Below, in pieces: positions 24,078 to 37,900 of a stretch of DNA of 64,000 bases (the stretch's first letter is position 1; each line of letters opens with the position of its first letter). The notes beneath the pieces were generated by a model. It worked only from the letters and a program-made list of their open reading frames with translations, searched no databases and was not told the origin of the DNA. The DNA is from JACPUW01 sp049115495 (GTDB lineage: Bacteria > Bacteroidota > Bacteroidia > CAILMK01 > JACPUW01): the NCBI GenBank assembly GCA_049115495.1, contig JAGDZV010000013.1, positions 62,001 to 126,000 on the forward strand. The letters are read 5' to 3'. The position numbers were made by a program, and so were the translations under genes.

Positions 24078-25973
24078 TTATTCTATGATGACGTGCACCC
24101 AAGCATCGTTATGATCGCTTGATTGCATCTGTCTTAACTTCTGCATTGTTTGGTCAAAATCCCCACTCTCGTGAGAATAAACGTAGAACCATTTTCTAAA
24201 GTGATTATAAACTATACCGGCACTGTAGCCTTGCTCTTGCAGTTGCTCTCTCATGGCAATAGCGTAATCTTTATTTCTAAATGAACCTACAACTACATAG
24301 TTTCCAGGTGCGGTATATCTAATACCATCATCCATAAGTTCTGTTCTCTCATAGGTTTTTACCGGTGCTTTACCACTTCCTGTGCTTCCACCGCCAGTAC
24401 TACCGCCACCAGTATTGCCGCCGTTGCCACCAGTACCTTTGCCAGGATTAACACCTCCTGTGCTTCCACCGTCGCCATTTTCGAAATCACCATCTTCGTT
24501 AAGTCCTTCATTATTAAGGTAGATGTTGTTACCGCTTGAATCCTTTATGTACTCACCTTCTTTATTTTTTATTCTACCAGTGTAGTTTTCAGGGTCAGTA
24601 ATAAGGTTACCTTCTTCGTCATAAATCTCAGACCACTCTTCTGCGTTCTCAACAAGTTCTTCGCCATTAGGGTCTTTATAAACAGGCCCATCATAGCTCT
24701 CAAAAGGTTTTATGGCTTCACCGTTCTCTTTGTAACCCCAAATATTTCCATCTCCATCTTCAGGGTTTACAATTGCTCTGGTTTTACCTGTAATTACAAG
24801 GTCGTTTCCTTTTAAATCAATTGAGCCTTTACCCACCTTCATTTCATCAAGTATTTCTTCCATAACTTTCTGAAGTGAGTCTCTTTTTACCTTATTCTCT
24901 AAGGCTTCTATTCGCTCTTCATGATTTTCAATTGTTTCGTCTTGCCTTTCATTTGCTTTTTTCAAGTCTTCAATTTCTTTTTGAAGATCTTCAAGACAAA
25001 TCTCGGTTTCAATACCGTCTTCATCTTCAATTGAAACGCAACCTTTTTTACTTCCTCCAGCACCGCCGGTTCCAAAGCCTCCGCTTCCAAACCTTACTGA
25101 TAAATTAATCTCATGTGTTGCACCAAAATACTGTGATAGGTCACTATTCATATTCATATCATAAGAATAGCCGATATTAAATCTATCATGTAGCATAACA
25201 CCTGCGCCAAAAGTCATTGCACCTTCGTAGCGATAACCTACCGCAGCCCATGCCATTTGTTTGTAATCAAAAACCGCACTAAAATCTAGCAACGGATTTA
25301 CGGCAGGCTGGTAACGTACTAAAGCCAAAGGTCTTAGTCCGTAATCACCTCCACTAAATCTAAACTGATAAGAAGCAGAACCAACATAATGCCTTTGATT
25401 GAAGTAAAGCAGATCATTGCTTTCTGATAAGAAATCAAGGTCATCGGCCAACAAATGAGGAATAGCTATTCCTACTTCCAATTCTTTCCACTTATAGGTA
25501 AGACCAAACGTGGCATCAAAAGTTGTTACGCGATCAGTAATTGCTTCTTGAAAACGTGGATCGGCCAAAATAGTAAAATCTTGATTCCAATCATAGTTGG
25601 TATTCATAAACCCAGCGCTTAAACCTAATAGTAGTTTATGATCATAATTAAGATCTACTTGGTAGCTATAGGCCATTGAAACACCTGTTCTATTGAAAAT
25701 ACCGAACTTATCGTTTATTAGATTTACACCAAGGCCCACTTTTTCTGCCTTTATGGGCGTTTGAAATACGATTCCTTGTGTTACCAATGGGCTCTCACTC
25801 GATATCCATTGGTTGCGGTAAAACAAACTCATTGAAGAATAATCTTCAGTTAGCGTTTGAGATGGGTTGTATAGAAACTCATTATTGTAATACTGCGTAT
25901 AAAGCGGAATTTGCTGTGCTTTTAACGCTGTAAACGAGATGGCTGCAAGTATGATTATGATTGACTTTCTCAT
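24078..25973 (-). CDS. PorP/SprF-family outer-membrane protein fused to coiled coil and SPOR domain
   Basis: This 631-residue protein has a signal peptide (MRKSIIIILAAISFTALKA) and then a PorP/SprF beta-barrel (about 20-305, opening QQIPLYTQYYNNEFLYNPS and including LSLFYRNQWIS-like strands). A coiled coil follows (about 320-370, LQKEIEDLKKANERQDETIE). About residues 404-490 contain short repeats such as IYDEEGNLITDPENYTG, then a Gly/Ser-rich linker. The C-terminal 75 residues (GNYVVVGSFRNKDYAIAM) resemble SPOR, a peptidoglycan-binding fold. PorP/SprF proteins pair with large T9SS cargo, and the giant adhesin gene is immediately upstream (26 bases). The start at 25973 is preferred over ATG 26000, which overlaps the adhesin stop. 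The barrel probably anchors the adhesin while SPOR holds the barrel to the cell wall; this is inference. Confidence 0.88.
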   Translation of the reverse strand: MRKSIIIILAAISFTALKAQQIPLYTQYYNNEFLYNPSQTLTEDYSSMSLFYRNQWISSESPLVTQGIVFQTPIKAEKVGLGVNLINDKFGIFNRTGVSMAYSYQVDLNYDHKLLLGLSAGFMNTNYDWNQDFTILADPRFQEAITDRVTTFDATFGLTYKWKELEVGIAIPHLLADDLDFLSESNDLLYFNQRHYVGSASYQFRFSGGDYGLRPLALVRYQPAVNPLLDFSAVFDYKQMAWAAVGYRYEGAMTFGAGVMLHDRFNIGYSYDMNMNSDLSQYFGATHEINLSVRFGSGGFGTGGAGGSKKGCVSIEDEDGIETEICLEDLQKEIEDLKKANERQDETIENHEERIEALENKVKRDSLQKVMEEILDEMKVGKGSIDLKGNDLVITGKTRAIVNPEDGDGNIWGYKENGEAIKPFESYDGPVYKDPNGEELVENAEEWSEIYDEEGNLITDPENYTGRIKNKEGEYIKDSSGNNIYLNNEGLNEDGDFENGDGGSTGGVNPGKGTGGNGGNTGGGSTGGGSTGSGKAPVKTYERTELMDDGIRYTAPGNYVVVGSFRNKDYAIAMREQLQEQGYSAGIVYNHFRKWFYVYSHESGDFDQTMQKLRQMQSSDHNDAWVHVIIE

Positions 25974-25999
25974 TGTTCTTAACTTTTGAATTTGAGCCA

Positions 26000-28900
26000 T
26001 TATCTTAAAATATTAACTGTTCCGGTATAAATTCTGCCATTACCACACTTAATCAAGTAGTTATAAGCACCAGTTGGTAACTGACCACCCGCAACGGTTC
26101 CTTCACCGCCCCAAGTGTTGTCATAGTTGTCTTGTTGATAGACAATTTGTTGCCACCTATTGGTAATTATTACTTCACAATCTGGGTAAGTAGTTATGTT
26201 CTCGATCACCCAAACATCATTAATTCCGTCTCCATTCGGAGTGAATATTTCACTTGGTTCAAGTCGGTAATCTTCCTCAACAGTAACATTTACTGAAGCT
26301 GTGTCTAAGCAACCATTGGCATCTTCAACCACCAATTGATATGTTTCGTCAACTAATGGTGTTGCAATTGGATTTTGTTTAAGTGAATCGTCAAGTGTTG
26401 CTCCAGGGGTCCATGTAAAGAACAAGCCGCCTGAGCCCACTAACTCAGTACTGTAACCTTTACTAATAATTACGTCAGGACCAGCATCGGCTGTTGGTCT
26501 TGTCCAAACTGTTATTAGCTCTTGACTTGAGTTTGTACAACCAAAAGTGCTGGTTATGGTAACTTCAATTACACCACCGGATCTTACAACCGTTTCGTTT
26601 CCGGTATCGCCATTGCTCCATGCATAAGTATAACCTGCTACAAGCGGCACACTTAATACTGCTGAATCACCTTCACAGAATTCGAATACACCAATGTTGC
26701 TACTAATTGTGGCATCAGGTATTTCATGAATTATTATGTTTTTAGGACCCGCAGTATCCAAACAACCATCGGTGCTAATACCGATAAGTGTTACATCGTA
26801 ATTGCCCGCAGCAAGGTATGTATGGGTTGGCTCTCTCAGTGTTGATTTGTTGTTGTCACCAAAATCCCAAGTAAAGCTCATTTGACCTTTTGCTACTGTA
26901 CTTTGATTCGCAAACTCAACACCGAAGCCTTCGCAAGTATCTCTGAATGTAAAATCAACATCAGGTTTTGGAAGCATTTCGATTTTTTGAGTGGCAATAT
27001 CTGTACATCCACTATCAGATTCGGCAACCAACTCTACCTCATATACACCAGGTAGAATGTAGTTTTTCTGAACATTTCTAAGACCACTTTGAGAAGTTGC
27101 ATCACCAAAGTTCCAAGTCCAATTAACAATGTTACCAGCAGCAATTGTTGATACATCAGTAAAATTGGCAGTTTCATAAATACACAATTCTGAAACTTCA
27201 TTTGTAGTGCTGCCAAAGGTTCTAAAGTCAGCTTCTGGCAATGGCCACACGTTATGTGTACGATTGGCAGTATCAATACAACCATCGTTAGTTACAGCCA
27301 CCAGCTCTGTGTTATACGTTCCAAATGTGCTGTATTGATGTTTAGGCGAAGGTAGATTTGAACTAAACCCGTCTGAGAAATCCCATATATAAGTAATTCC
27401 TACACCGTCGGCTATTATGGTTGTATTGCCAAAGTCGCTAAACACCCCTTCGCAATCACTTGCCACTGCATACTGTGCAATTGGCTGCGCATAAACTTCA
27501 ACCTGTGCTTTAACTGAATCAATACAGTTTTGGTCTGTTCTACCATATAAGGTTACTCCATATACTCCGAAAGTATCGTAAAGGTGTTTGGCATTATTTT
27601 GCCCAATTACACCATTTCCATCTCCAAAGTTCCATGCATATGTAGCAGTTCCTCCGCTTAAGAATGAAGTATTCACAAATGTTACCGAGTCATTATCACA
27701 AACATTGGCTGAATTAAAGCTTAAATCAACTCTAGGGTGAATTGTAACTGTTTGTGGTGTTGTGGTTTCTTGACAACCGTTGGCTGTGGTAGCCGTTAGG
27801 GTTACATTGTAAGTACCACTATTAAGGTAAGTATGCCCAGGGTTTTGTGTTGTAGAACCAAATCCATCTCCAAACGCCCATACATATTGTGTTCCAGTTG
27901 TTACAATGGTCTGATTCACAAAATCAACTTCATCACCATCACATTGATTATTAAAGGTAAAATCTGGTTCAGGCATTGGGTAAATTGAAATAGATTGGCT
28001 TATTGAATCTTGACATCCATTTGTACTTGTAACAATTAGCTTGGTGCTATAAGTACCATCACCTGTATAAAGGTGTTTAGGGCTTCTTCTTGTTGCGGTA
28101 GTATTATCTCCAAAAGACCAAAGGCTTGAGAATGAACCTGAAGCGATGCTGCTTAGATTAAAGAATTCTGCACTATCAACTTCACAAACATTAGAAGTTC
28201 TAAAGTTGGCTACAGGGTTGGTCCAAACTGTTACTGGAATTACCGTGGAGTCAATACAACCATTGCCTGATGTAGCAACCAAGGTGGTATTGTATGTTCC
28301 TGCAGCACTGTATACATGTGATGGGGCAACTCTTAAACTGGTATCGCCATCACCAAACCTCCAGATATATGAAAGGCCACTTGCATCAGCTCCAGAACTT
28401 GCATTGGTAAATGTTGTAGCAAAACCATCACAAACCCTATTGGCCGAGAAAGTAACTGTTGGCGCACCAAATACATCAACCGATTTAGTTACATCATCAA
28501 TACATCCTTCTGCACTTTCAACGGTTAACACTACATCATAGCTGCCACTTGATGTATATCTTACCTGTGGGCTGCTGTTATTTGAGCTTGATCCATTGTC
28601 AAAATCCCAATCGTAGGTAAGGTTTGACCCTGTTGGGTTTGAACTATTGTCAGAGAACGATACAAACTCACCTTCACAAGCACTAACAAAAGTGTAATCT
28701 GCCGTTGGTAAACTATACGTTTCTACTTGTTGTACTAAGGTATCTGTACAACCAAAATTACTTGTAGCTACAAGTTCTACATCATAAGTACCGGCAGTAC
28801 TATATGTATTAGTTGGAGAAGTTGAAGTTGAAGTATTTCCATCTTCAAAATCCCACTCATAGGTTAATGTTCCGCTTCCAATTTTTGATTTATTTGTAAA

Positions 28901-31900
28901 GGCCACATCGTCACCTAAACAGGCATTATCAAAGTCAAAGTCGGCATCTGGCAACATGTAGATTGTTGTAGATTTACTTATTGAGTCAATACATCCGTCA
29001 GATGAAGTTACCTTCAATTCAATAGTGTAACCACCTGTTGACAGATATTGGTATTCTGGATTAACGAGACTAGATGTTCCTGCGCCATCTCCGAAATCCC
29101 AACTGCGACTGAGCGTTGCAGTTCCGTTTATAGAAGAGTTATCTTTAAACGCAGATTCATCATTTAAACAAACACTTGCCACACTAAAGTCTGCCGTTGG
29201 TTGCTCATGAATTGTGGTAGTTTTCGTAATGGTATCGGTACAATTACCGTTTGTTGTTACAACAAGTTGAATATCATAATCACCAGCTGAAGAATACGTG
29301 TGAGATACATTTTTAAGGTTACTAGAACTCGCATCTCCCATATCCCACTCATATTTCACAATTGAATCATTGCTAACAACTGAAGAATCAAAAACTGCTG
29401 TTGCTTGACCTTCGCAAGTTTCAAATGCGGTAAAGTCTGCGGTAGGTTTAGGTCTTACATTAATTGTTATTGTGGTATCGTCTGTGGTATTACATTCTCC
29501 TTCTCTTCTTAGATAGTAAGTTGTGGTATCACTTGGTGAAACAGTAATTGGGCCTTTGCCTGATCCAAAGTTTGTTCCTGTTCCATTTGGACCGGTGTAC
29601 CATTCAATTGTTGAATTATCTCCTTCGGTTCCAAAATCTGCTGATAACTGAGTACTTCCACCATCGCAATAAGAATAAATCGTAGCAAATGGGTGTGGTT
29701 TTGTAGACTCTTCTTTAACATCAAGCATTACTGTGTCAGATATGGCGTCTGGGCAATTAGGACCGCTTACAATAACTCTGTAATAAGTACTATCTAAACT
29801 CATTACCAAATCAGTGATTACCAAAGTGCTTTTATCTACGCTACTGTATTTACCACCGTTGGTTAGGTCAGCGAATGCTGTTCCGTTCCAAATTTGCCAA
29901 GTGTATCCTATTGACGTTCCACTTGCAGTTACTGCAAAAAACGTATTAAAGCTTTCGCATAAACTTGTATCTCTTGGTTGTACTGAAATGCTTGGTGCTG
30001 AATCTACTCTTAAACTTGCCGATGAAGAAAATGCGGCAGGAGTACACGTTCCACTAACCACGCATCGATAATCATTACCATCATTGCTGGCAGGCACGCT
30101 GCTTAAGCCTAATGAATTTGTTGTTGCTCCGCTATAAATACCTCCATTGCTAATATCAGCAAAACCGCTTCCGGCATCAACTTGCCATTGGTAAGTTAAA
30201 CCAGCTCCTGTAGCTGTTACATTAAAGGTTGTACTTCCACCTTCGCAAATTGTATTTGCTGTTGGATTTGAAGTAACTGAAGGTAAAGCCAGTATGCTTA
30301 GCTCTCCAGAACCAGATAGGGTAGAAACGCAAGTACTATTATCTACTTCAACCCTGTAGTCAAATCCATCTAATGATGCTGTAACGCCAGTAATTGTAAG
30401 TGTTGTTGAATTTGCGCCACTGTAAATTCCACCATTTGTAATATTTGAAAAACCAGTACCAGCATCTACTTGCCATTGGAAAGTTAACGAAGTACCTGTT
30501 GCTGTAACACCAAAAGTTGTATTGCTGCCGGCGCAAACTGCAGCATCTGATGGATCTACTGTAACGCTAGCTGGGGTTTGAACAGTTACGGTTGCCGAAC
30601 TAGAATTTGCAGGTGGTGTACATGTTCCACTAACTTCACATCTATAGTCATAACCGTCTTCGCTTGCTGTAATATTGGTTATTTGCAAAGTAGTGGTAGT
30701 TGCTCCACTATAAATTCCACCATTTGTAATATTCGTAAAACCGCTACCCGCATCTACTTGCCATTGGTATACCAACCCTGTTCCTGTTGCCGAAACACTA
30801 AAAGTTGGATCATCATTTATACAAACAGTTACACTTGATGGACTTGAAGTAACACTCGGCAGTTCGTTAATGACTAAATTGGCAGAACTAGAAGTGGCGG
30901 GGCTGCAGGTTTGATTATCAACTACACACCTATAATCAAAACCGTTCATTGAAGTTACGGCACCTGTAATTGATAACGTAGCAGTGGTTGCTCCAGAGTA
31001 AACGCCTGCATTACTTATGTCGCTAAATCCACTACCAGCGTCAACTTGCCATTGGTATGTAAGATCTGAACCTGAACCAACCACGGTAAAGCTGGTATTT
31101 GATCCATTACAAACCGTTGCATTGCTTGGATTTGTGGTTACAGCAGGAGTCTCTTGAACTTTTAGTTTTGCTGAAGCAGAAATATCTTCGGTACAAGTAC
31201 TATTATCAACTACACATCTGTAATCATATCCATTCATTCCAGAACCTGCAGTTGAAATACTCATTTTATCTGTTGAAGTACCACTATAAATTCCTCCATC
31301 GCTAAGGTTAGAAAAACCAGTACCATTATCTTCTTGCCATTGGTATGTAAGGGCGCTTCCTGTTGCTGTTACAGCAAATCCTGTGGAAGTATTCTCGCAG
31401 ATTGTATCGTTAACAGGATCGGCCGTTACTGATGGAGAAATTTGTATTGTTAAAGTTGCATCTGCTGTATTTACAGGAGAGCATCTGCTGTTATCAACTA
31501 CACATCTGTAATTATATCCGCTGTTACCAGAAGTTACGCCCGTAAGACCTAAAGTACTTGTTGTTGCACCGCTATAAATACCGCCATTTGAAATATCTAC
31601 AAATCCGCTGCCTTGATCTTCTTGCCATTGGAAGGTTAGCGCAGTTCCGGTTGCGGTTACGCTAAAACTGGTATTTGATCCTTCACATGTTGTTACATCA
31701 CTAGGATCAGCAGTTACGCTTGGAGAAGTTTGAACAATAAGCTCTGCTGAATTAGAGTTTAGACCAGAACATTGGGCATTACTAATTACAACACGATACT
31801 CGTAACCATCCATGCCTGTGGTAGCTCCGGTGATGGTAAGTGTTGTTTGATCTACATTGCTATAAACTCCACCATTTGATAAATCAGAGAACCCACTACC

Positions 31901-34900
31901 TTGATCTTCTTGCCACTGGTAAGTAAGCGAAGAACCAGAAGCCGCAATAGTAAATGTAGCATTATTGGTTTCACAAATTGTAGAATCAATTGGCTGAGTG
32001 GTAACAGTTGGTGCTGTTTGTACAGTTAATTCAGCACTTGCTGATATATCATCCGCACATCTGCTGTTACTTACAACTACTCTATAATTGTATCCATCCA
32101 TGGCGGTGGTGGCAGCTGTAATTGTCATTGCTGAAGTTGTTACATTGCTGTAAACACCTCCATCACTTAAATCTACAAATCCACTACCCTGATCTTCTTG
32201 CCATTGATAAGTAATACTTGTGCCTGTAGCAGTTACACTAAACGTACTATTATTAGTCTCACATATGGTATCATCACTTGGGTTTACAGTTACCGTTGGC
32301 TCTGATTGAACTGTAAGCGTTGCTTGAGTTGAATTTACTTCCGTGCACTCACTGTTGTCAACTACGCATCTGTAGTTATAACCTGTCATTGTGGCCGCTG
32401 CAGCTGTAATTGTTAATGTAGGCTGATCTACATTACTGTAAACACCGCCAGCACTTAAGTTGCTAAAACCACTACCTTGATCTTCTTGCCATTGATAAGT
32501 AATACTTGAGCCTGAGGCCACAATGGTAAATGTGGCATTATTGCTTTCGCAAATGGTTGAATCATCAGGATTTGTAACAATACTTGGTGCTGTTTGCACT
32601 GTAAGTAATGCACTTGCCGAGATGGCTTCAGTACATTGGCTATTATCTACCACGCAACGATAGTCGTATCCGTTGAGCCCGGTGCCTACCCCTGTTAAGT
32701 TAAGAGTAGTACTTGTAGCTCCTGTATAAATACCGCCATTTGTGATATTGGCAAATCCACTGCCCTGATCTTCTTGCCATTGGTATACTAAACTAGATCC
32801 AGTAGCGGTTACGCTAAAGCTAGCATTTGAATTATCACAAATTGTTTCATCACTTGGATCTACTGTTACACTTGGTGCTGTTTGCACAGTTAAGGTAGCT
32901 TCACCCGAAATATCTTCAGCGCAACTTGTGTTATCTACTACGCATCGATATTTATAGCCGTCCATTGCAGATCCGGCACCTGTTAATGTAAGTGTTGTTC
33001 CATCTACCCCACTGTAAACACCGCCAGCAGAAAGGTTGGCATATCCGCTGCCCTGATCTTCTTGCCACTGATATGTAAGCGCATCTCCGCTCGCCACCAC
33101 CGAAAAAGTAGTATTCGAACTGGCGCAAATTGAAACATCGCTAGGATCAGTGGTAACATTTGGTTGGTTAAACACTGACAATGTGCTATTTGAACTTGTC
33201 GCGGTTGGGTTACATGTTCCTGATACTACACATCTGTAAATGTATCCGTCCATAGCTTTTGTAACACTAGAAACTGTAAGCGAATTTGTGGTGGCTCCAC
33301 TGTAAGCGCCACCATTAGTTACTGCTGTGTATCCTGAACCTTGGTTTTCTTGCCATTGGTAGGTAATACTTGCACCTGTTGCGGTTATAGTAAAACTTGC
33401 ATTATCACCAACACATTCGTCAACACTTCCACTATTTGAAGTAATTGACGGTGCCGCATTTACAGTTAAAGTAGCAGTACCTGAGTTTACAGAACCGCAT
33501 CCGTTATTACTAACCACACATCTATAGTCATATCCGCTCATTGCTGATGTTACAGCAGAAATGGATAAACTTGTTCCAGTAGCTCCGCTGTAAATACCAC
33601 CATTTGAAATATTGGCAAATCCGCTACCCTTATCTTCTTGCCATTGATAGGCTAAATTGGTACCAATTCCGGCAGTAACACTAAACGTTGCTGCATCAGT
33701 AGCACAACGAGTAAGATCACCTGGATTTGCTGTTACAATTGGCGCAACATCTACATTTAATGTAGCAACCGAAGATGTTACCGGAGAACCACATGTTGAT
33801 GTTACATAACATCTATAATCATAACCATCTAAACCAGTTGATGCATCTGTTATGGTCATGGTAGCGGCATCTACGTTACTGTAAACACCACCATTGGCCA
33901 AGTTACTAAATCCACCTCCCTGGTCTTCTTGCCATTGATAGGTTATAGTACCACCATTGGCAGTAACGCTAAATGTTGGGTCATCATCAACACATACATT
34001 TTGAGTTGAAGGATTTGCTGAAATAGCCACTTGGCTAATTACAGTTACTGTTGCCTCATTTGAAGTAATACTTGGGGTACATGTACCACTAATTACTACT
34101 CGGTATTTATATGAATTAAATCCTGTTGTAATTGAAGAAATACTTAAGCTATTGCTTGAAACACCACTATAAACTCCGCCATTTGATAAATTAGAATAAC
34201 CGCTTCCTTGGTCTTCTTGCCACTGAAAGGTTAAACCCGCTCCACCTGCAGTTACTGAAACAGTAACATTATCGCCAGCACAAAAAGAAGCGCTTGAAGG
34301 TTGAGACGAAATACTAGGGGCAGAATTAACGGTTAAAGCAGCCGATGACGATGTAGCACTTGGGCAACTTGAACTTGAAACCAAAACTCTATAATCATAG
34401 CTAGACATTGCCGCCGTAGCATTTGTAATTGTCATTGTGGCTGCATCTACGTTGCTGTAAACACCACCGTTAGCCAAATTGCTAAAACCACTACCCTGAT
34501 CTTCTTGCCATTGGTAGGTTAGTCCTGTACCGGTAGCTGTAACTGAGAAATTTTGGTTATCGCCTGCACAAATTGTCGCGCTTGATGGATTACTTGTAAT
34601 AGAAGGAGCTGCAGTACTTGAGATTGTAGCAGCTGATGAATTTACTGAACCGCAACCAGTGTTTGAAGCTACTACGCGATAATCATATCCATTTAAACCA
34701 GCCGCTGCTGCAGTAATGGTTAAATTAGAAGTTGTTACGCCACCATAAGTTGCATTATTGCTCAAATTAGCAAAGCCGCTGCCTTGATCTTCTTGCCATT
34801 GTAGAGAAACACTTGTTCCTGTTGCTGTTACTGAAAGGCTCACATTACTGCCTGCACAATAGCTCGCATTAGAAGGGTTTAATGTGAAAACCGGAGCTTC

Positions 34901-37900
34901 TTGCACTGTAAGCGTTGCAGACCCTGATGTGGCATCGGGGGTACAGTTTCCTGAAATAACACATCTATACGAGAAGCCGCTCATTGTTACAGGTGCATCT
35001 GTAATACTTAAAGTAGAACTAGTTACATTGCTGTAAACGCCGCCATTTGAAAGGTTGCTAAAACCACTTCCTTGATCTTCTTGCCATTGATAAGTTAGTC
35101 CATCTCCAGTAGCTACTACGCTAAAGGTTGGGTCATCATCTACACATACTGTTGTGCTTGATGGGTTAGATGTAACTACAGGTGCTTCTTCAACACTTAA
35201 TGTGGCACTGCTAGAAGTAGCACTTGGAGTACAATTTCCAGAAACAAAACATCTATATTCATAACCGTCCATGGTTGCTGTAGCGTCAGTTATACTTAAT
35301 GATGCGGTGTTTACATTGCTGTAAACGCCAGCATTTGCAAGGTTCGAAAACCCACTACCTGAATTCTCTTGCCACTGAAACGCTATGCCATCACCCGTTG
35401 CTGTTATACTAAAAGTTGGGTCACCATCTACACAAACTGTAGAATTACTTGGGTTACTTGTAATGCTTGGTGCTATTTCTACTGAAAGAGTTGCTGCATT
35501 AGATGTTACGCTAGTACATGTAGTATTGTCAACTACACATCTATATGAATAACCATCCATGCCCACTGTGGCATCTGTTATGGTCATGGTGGCTGCATCT
35601 ATATTACTATAAACACCACCGTTAGCCAAATTGCTAAATCCACTTCCTTGATCTTCTTGCCACTGGTAAGTTAACGCCCCTCCAGAGGCTACAACTGTAA
35701 AGGTTGGATCATCATCTACACATGCCGTGGCGTTTGATGGATTGGTTGTAATTGAAGGTGACCCGTTTACCGTTAGCGTTGCCTCATTTGAAGTAGCCGA
35801 AGGTGAACATGTTCCTGTAATAAAGCAACGGTATTTATATCCATTCATGCTAGTTGTAACATTTGTAAGTACTACAATTGCTTTATCGGTATTAGCATAA
35901 ACACCACCATCTGATAAGTTTGAATAGCCGCTTCCACGATCTTCTTGCCATTGGTAACTAATACTGGTTCCACTTGCAGTTACTACGAAACCTACATTAT
36001 CACTTTCACAATTAGTTGCATCACTCGGGTGTGCAGAAATAGTAGGAGGTGTTCGAACCGTAAGGGTTGCAGTACTTGATGTTGCGGCATTACAAGCTGA
36101 GTTATCAACTTCACAACGATACTGATAACCGTTCATTGCCGCGGTTACATCGGTTATGTTCATGGTTGAAGCATCAATATTGCTGTAGACTCCACCATTG
36201 GCCAAATTTGTAAAGCCACTTCCTGTATTTACCTGCCATTGAAAAGACAAAGCGTCGCCAGTAGCGGTTACTGAGAAGGTTGGGTCATCATCCACACATA
36301 CTGTTGTACCCGATGGATTTGATGTGATGCTGGCCGCAACTTGCACATTAAGAGTTGCTGAGTTTGACTGAACATTAGGTGTACATGCGCCACCCACTTC
36401 ACATCTATATAAGTAACCATCCATTGTTGCTGTAGCATCAGTAATGGTCATTGTAGCCGCATCTATATTACTGTAAACACCACCATTTGAAAGATTCGCA
36501 AATCCACCGCCTGTATTTACCTGCCATTGATAGGTTAAAGAGCTACCTGTAGCAGTCACACTAAATGTAGGATCATCATCAACACAAACTGTAGCATTGC
36601 TAGGTTGGCCTGTTATGCTTGGAGAAGTTTGAACAGTTTGGGTGGCAGCACTTGATTGTACTGCTGTGCAATTGGCATTATCAACTTCGCAGCGGAAGGT
36701 ATAGGCATCCATTGCTGCAGTTACACTTGTAATATTTAGAGTCGCAGCATCTACATTACTATAAACACCACCATTTGACAAATTAGAGAATCCGCTTCCT
36801 GTATTTACTTGCCATTGATAGGTTAAGGCATCGCCAGTAGCGGTTACCGAGTAAGATAAGTTATCGCCAACGCAATCCGTGCTATTGGCAGGGTTTGCCG
36901 TAATTGTAGGTTTTGCAACAACATCTAAATTGGCTTGTGCGGAAGTTACGCTTCCACAACCTGAATTACTTATAACTACTCTGTAGTCATATCCGTCCAT
37001 CCCTGTTCCTACTGTTGATAAAGTGAGGCTGGCTGAAGTTGCGCCAGAAACGCTACCCCCATCTGATAGATTTGTGAAACCACCTCCGCTGTTTTGTTGC
37101 CATTGATAACCTAATGGTGAACCCGCAGCCACTACTGTAAAGGTTGCGTTTTCGTCTTCGCAGGTTGTAGAGTTTGAAGGTGCAGTAGTAACACTTGGTG
37201 CTACATGAACAGTTAAAGTTGCCAATGAAGATTGAACCGCAGCACAATTTGCATTATCAACTTCACACCTGTATTCAAAACCATCCATTGCTGCAGTAGC
37301 ATCTGTAATGGTCATTGTGGCTTGATCAACATTGCTGTAAACACCTGCGTTTGAAAGATTAGAAAATCCGGTACCTGTATTTACCTGCCATTGATAAGTT
37401 ATTGAGCTTCCAGTGGCAGTTACACTAAAAGTTGGATCATCATCAACACAAACCGTAGAATTTGAAGGATTTGATGTAATTGAAGGTTTATTATCAACTG
37501 TAAGACTTGCTTGTGCTGAAGTTATACTTCCGCATCCCGTATTGCTTATTACTACCCTATAGTCATTGCCACTCATGGCAGAACTAACCGTTGATAGTGT
37601 TAAGCTCGCTGAAGTTGCACCAGAAACATTTACGCCATTTGTCAAATTTGAAAATCCACCGCCATTGTCTTGCTGCCATTGGTATTCTAGGGATGTACCA
37701 GATGCAGTCACTGTAAAAGATGCGTTATCATCTTCACATACTGTTGAATTTGAAGGTGCTGATGTTACACTTGGCGCAACGTGTACTGTAAGGGTTGCTG
37801 AAGCTGATTGATCTGCCGTACAACTTGCATTATCAACTTCGCATCGGTACAAATAACCATTCATGGCCGATGTTGCATCAGTAATATTCATAGTAGCAGC

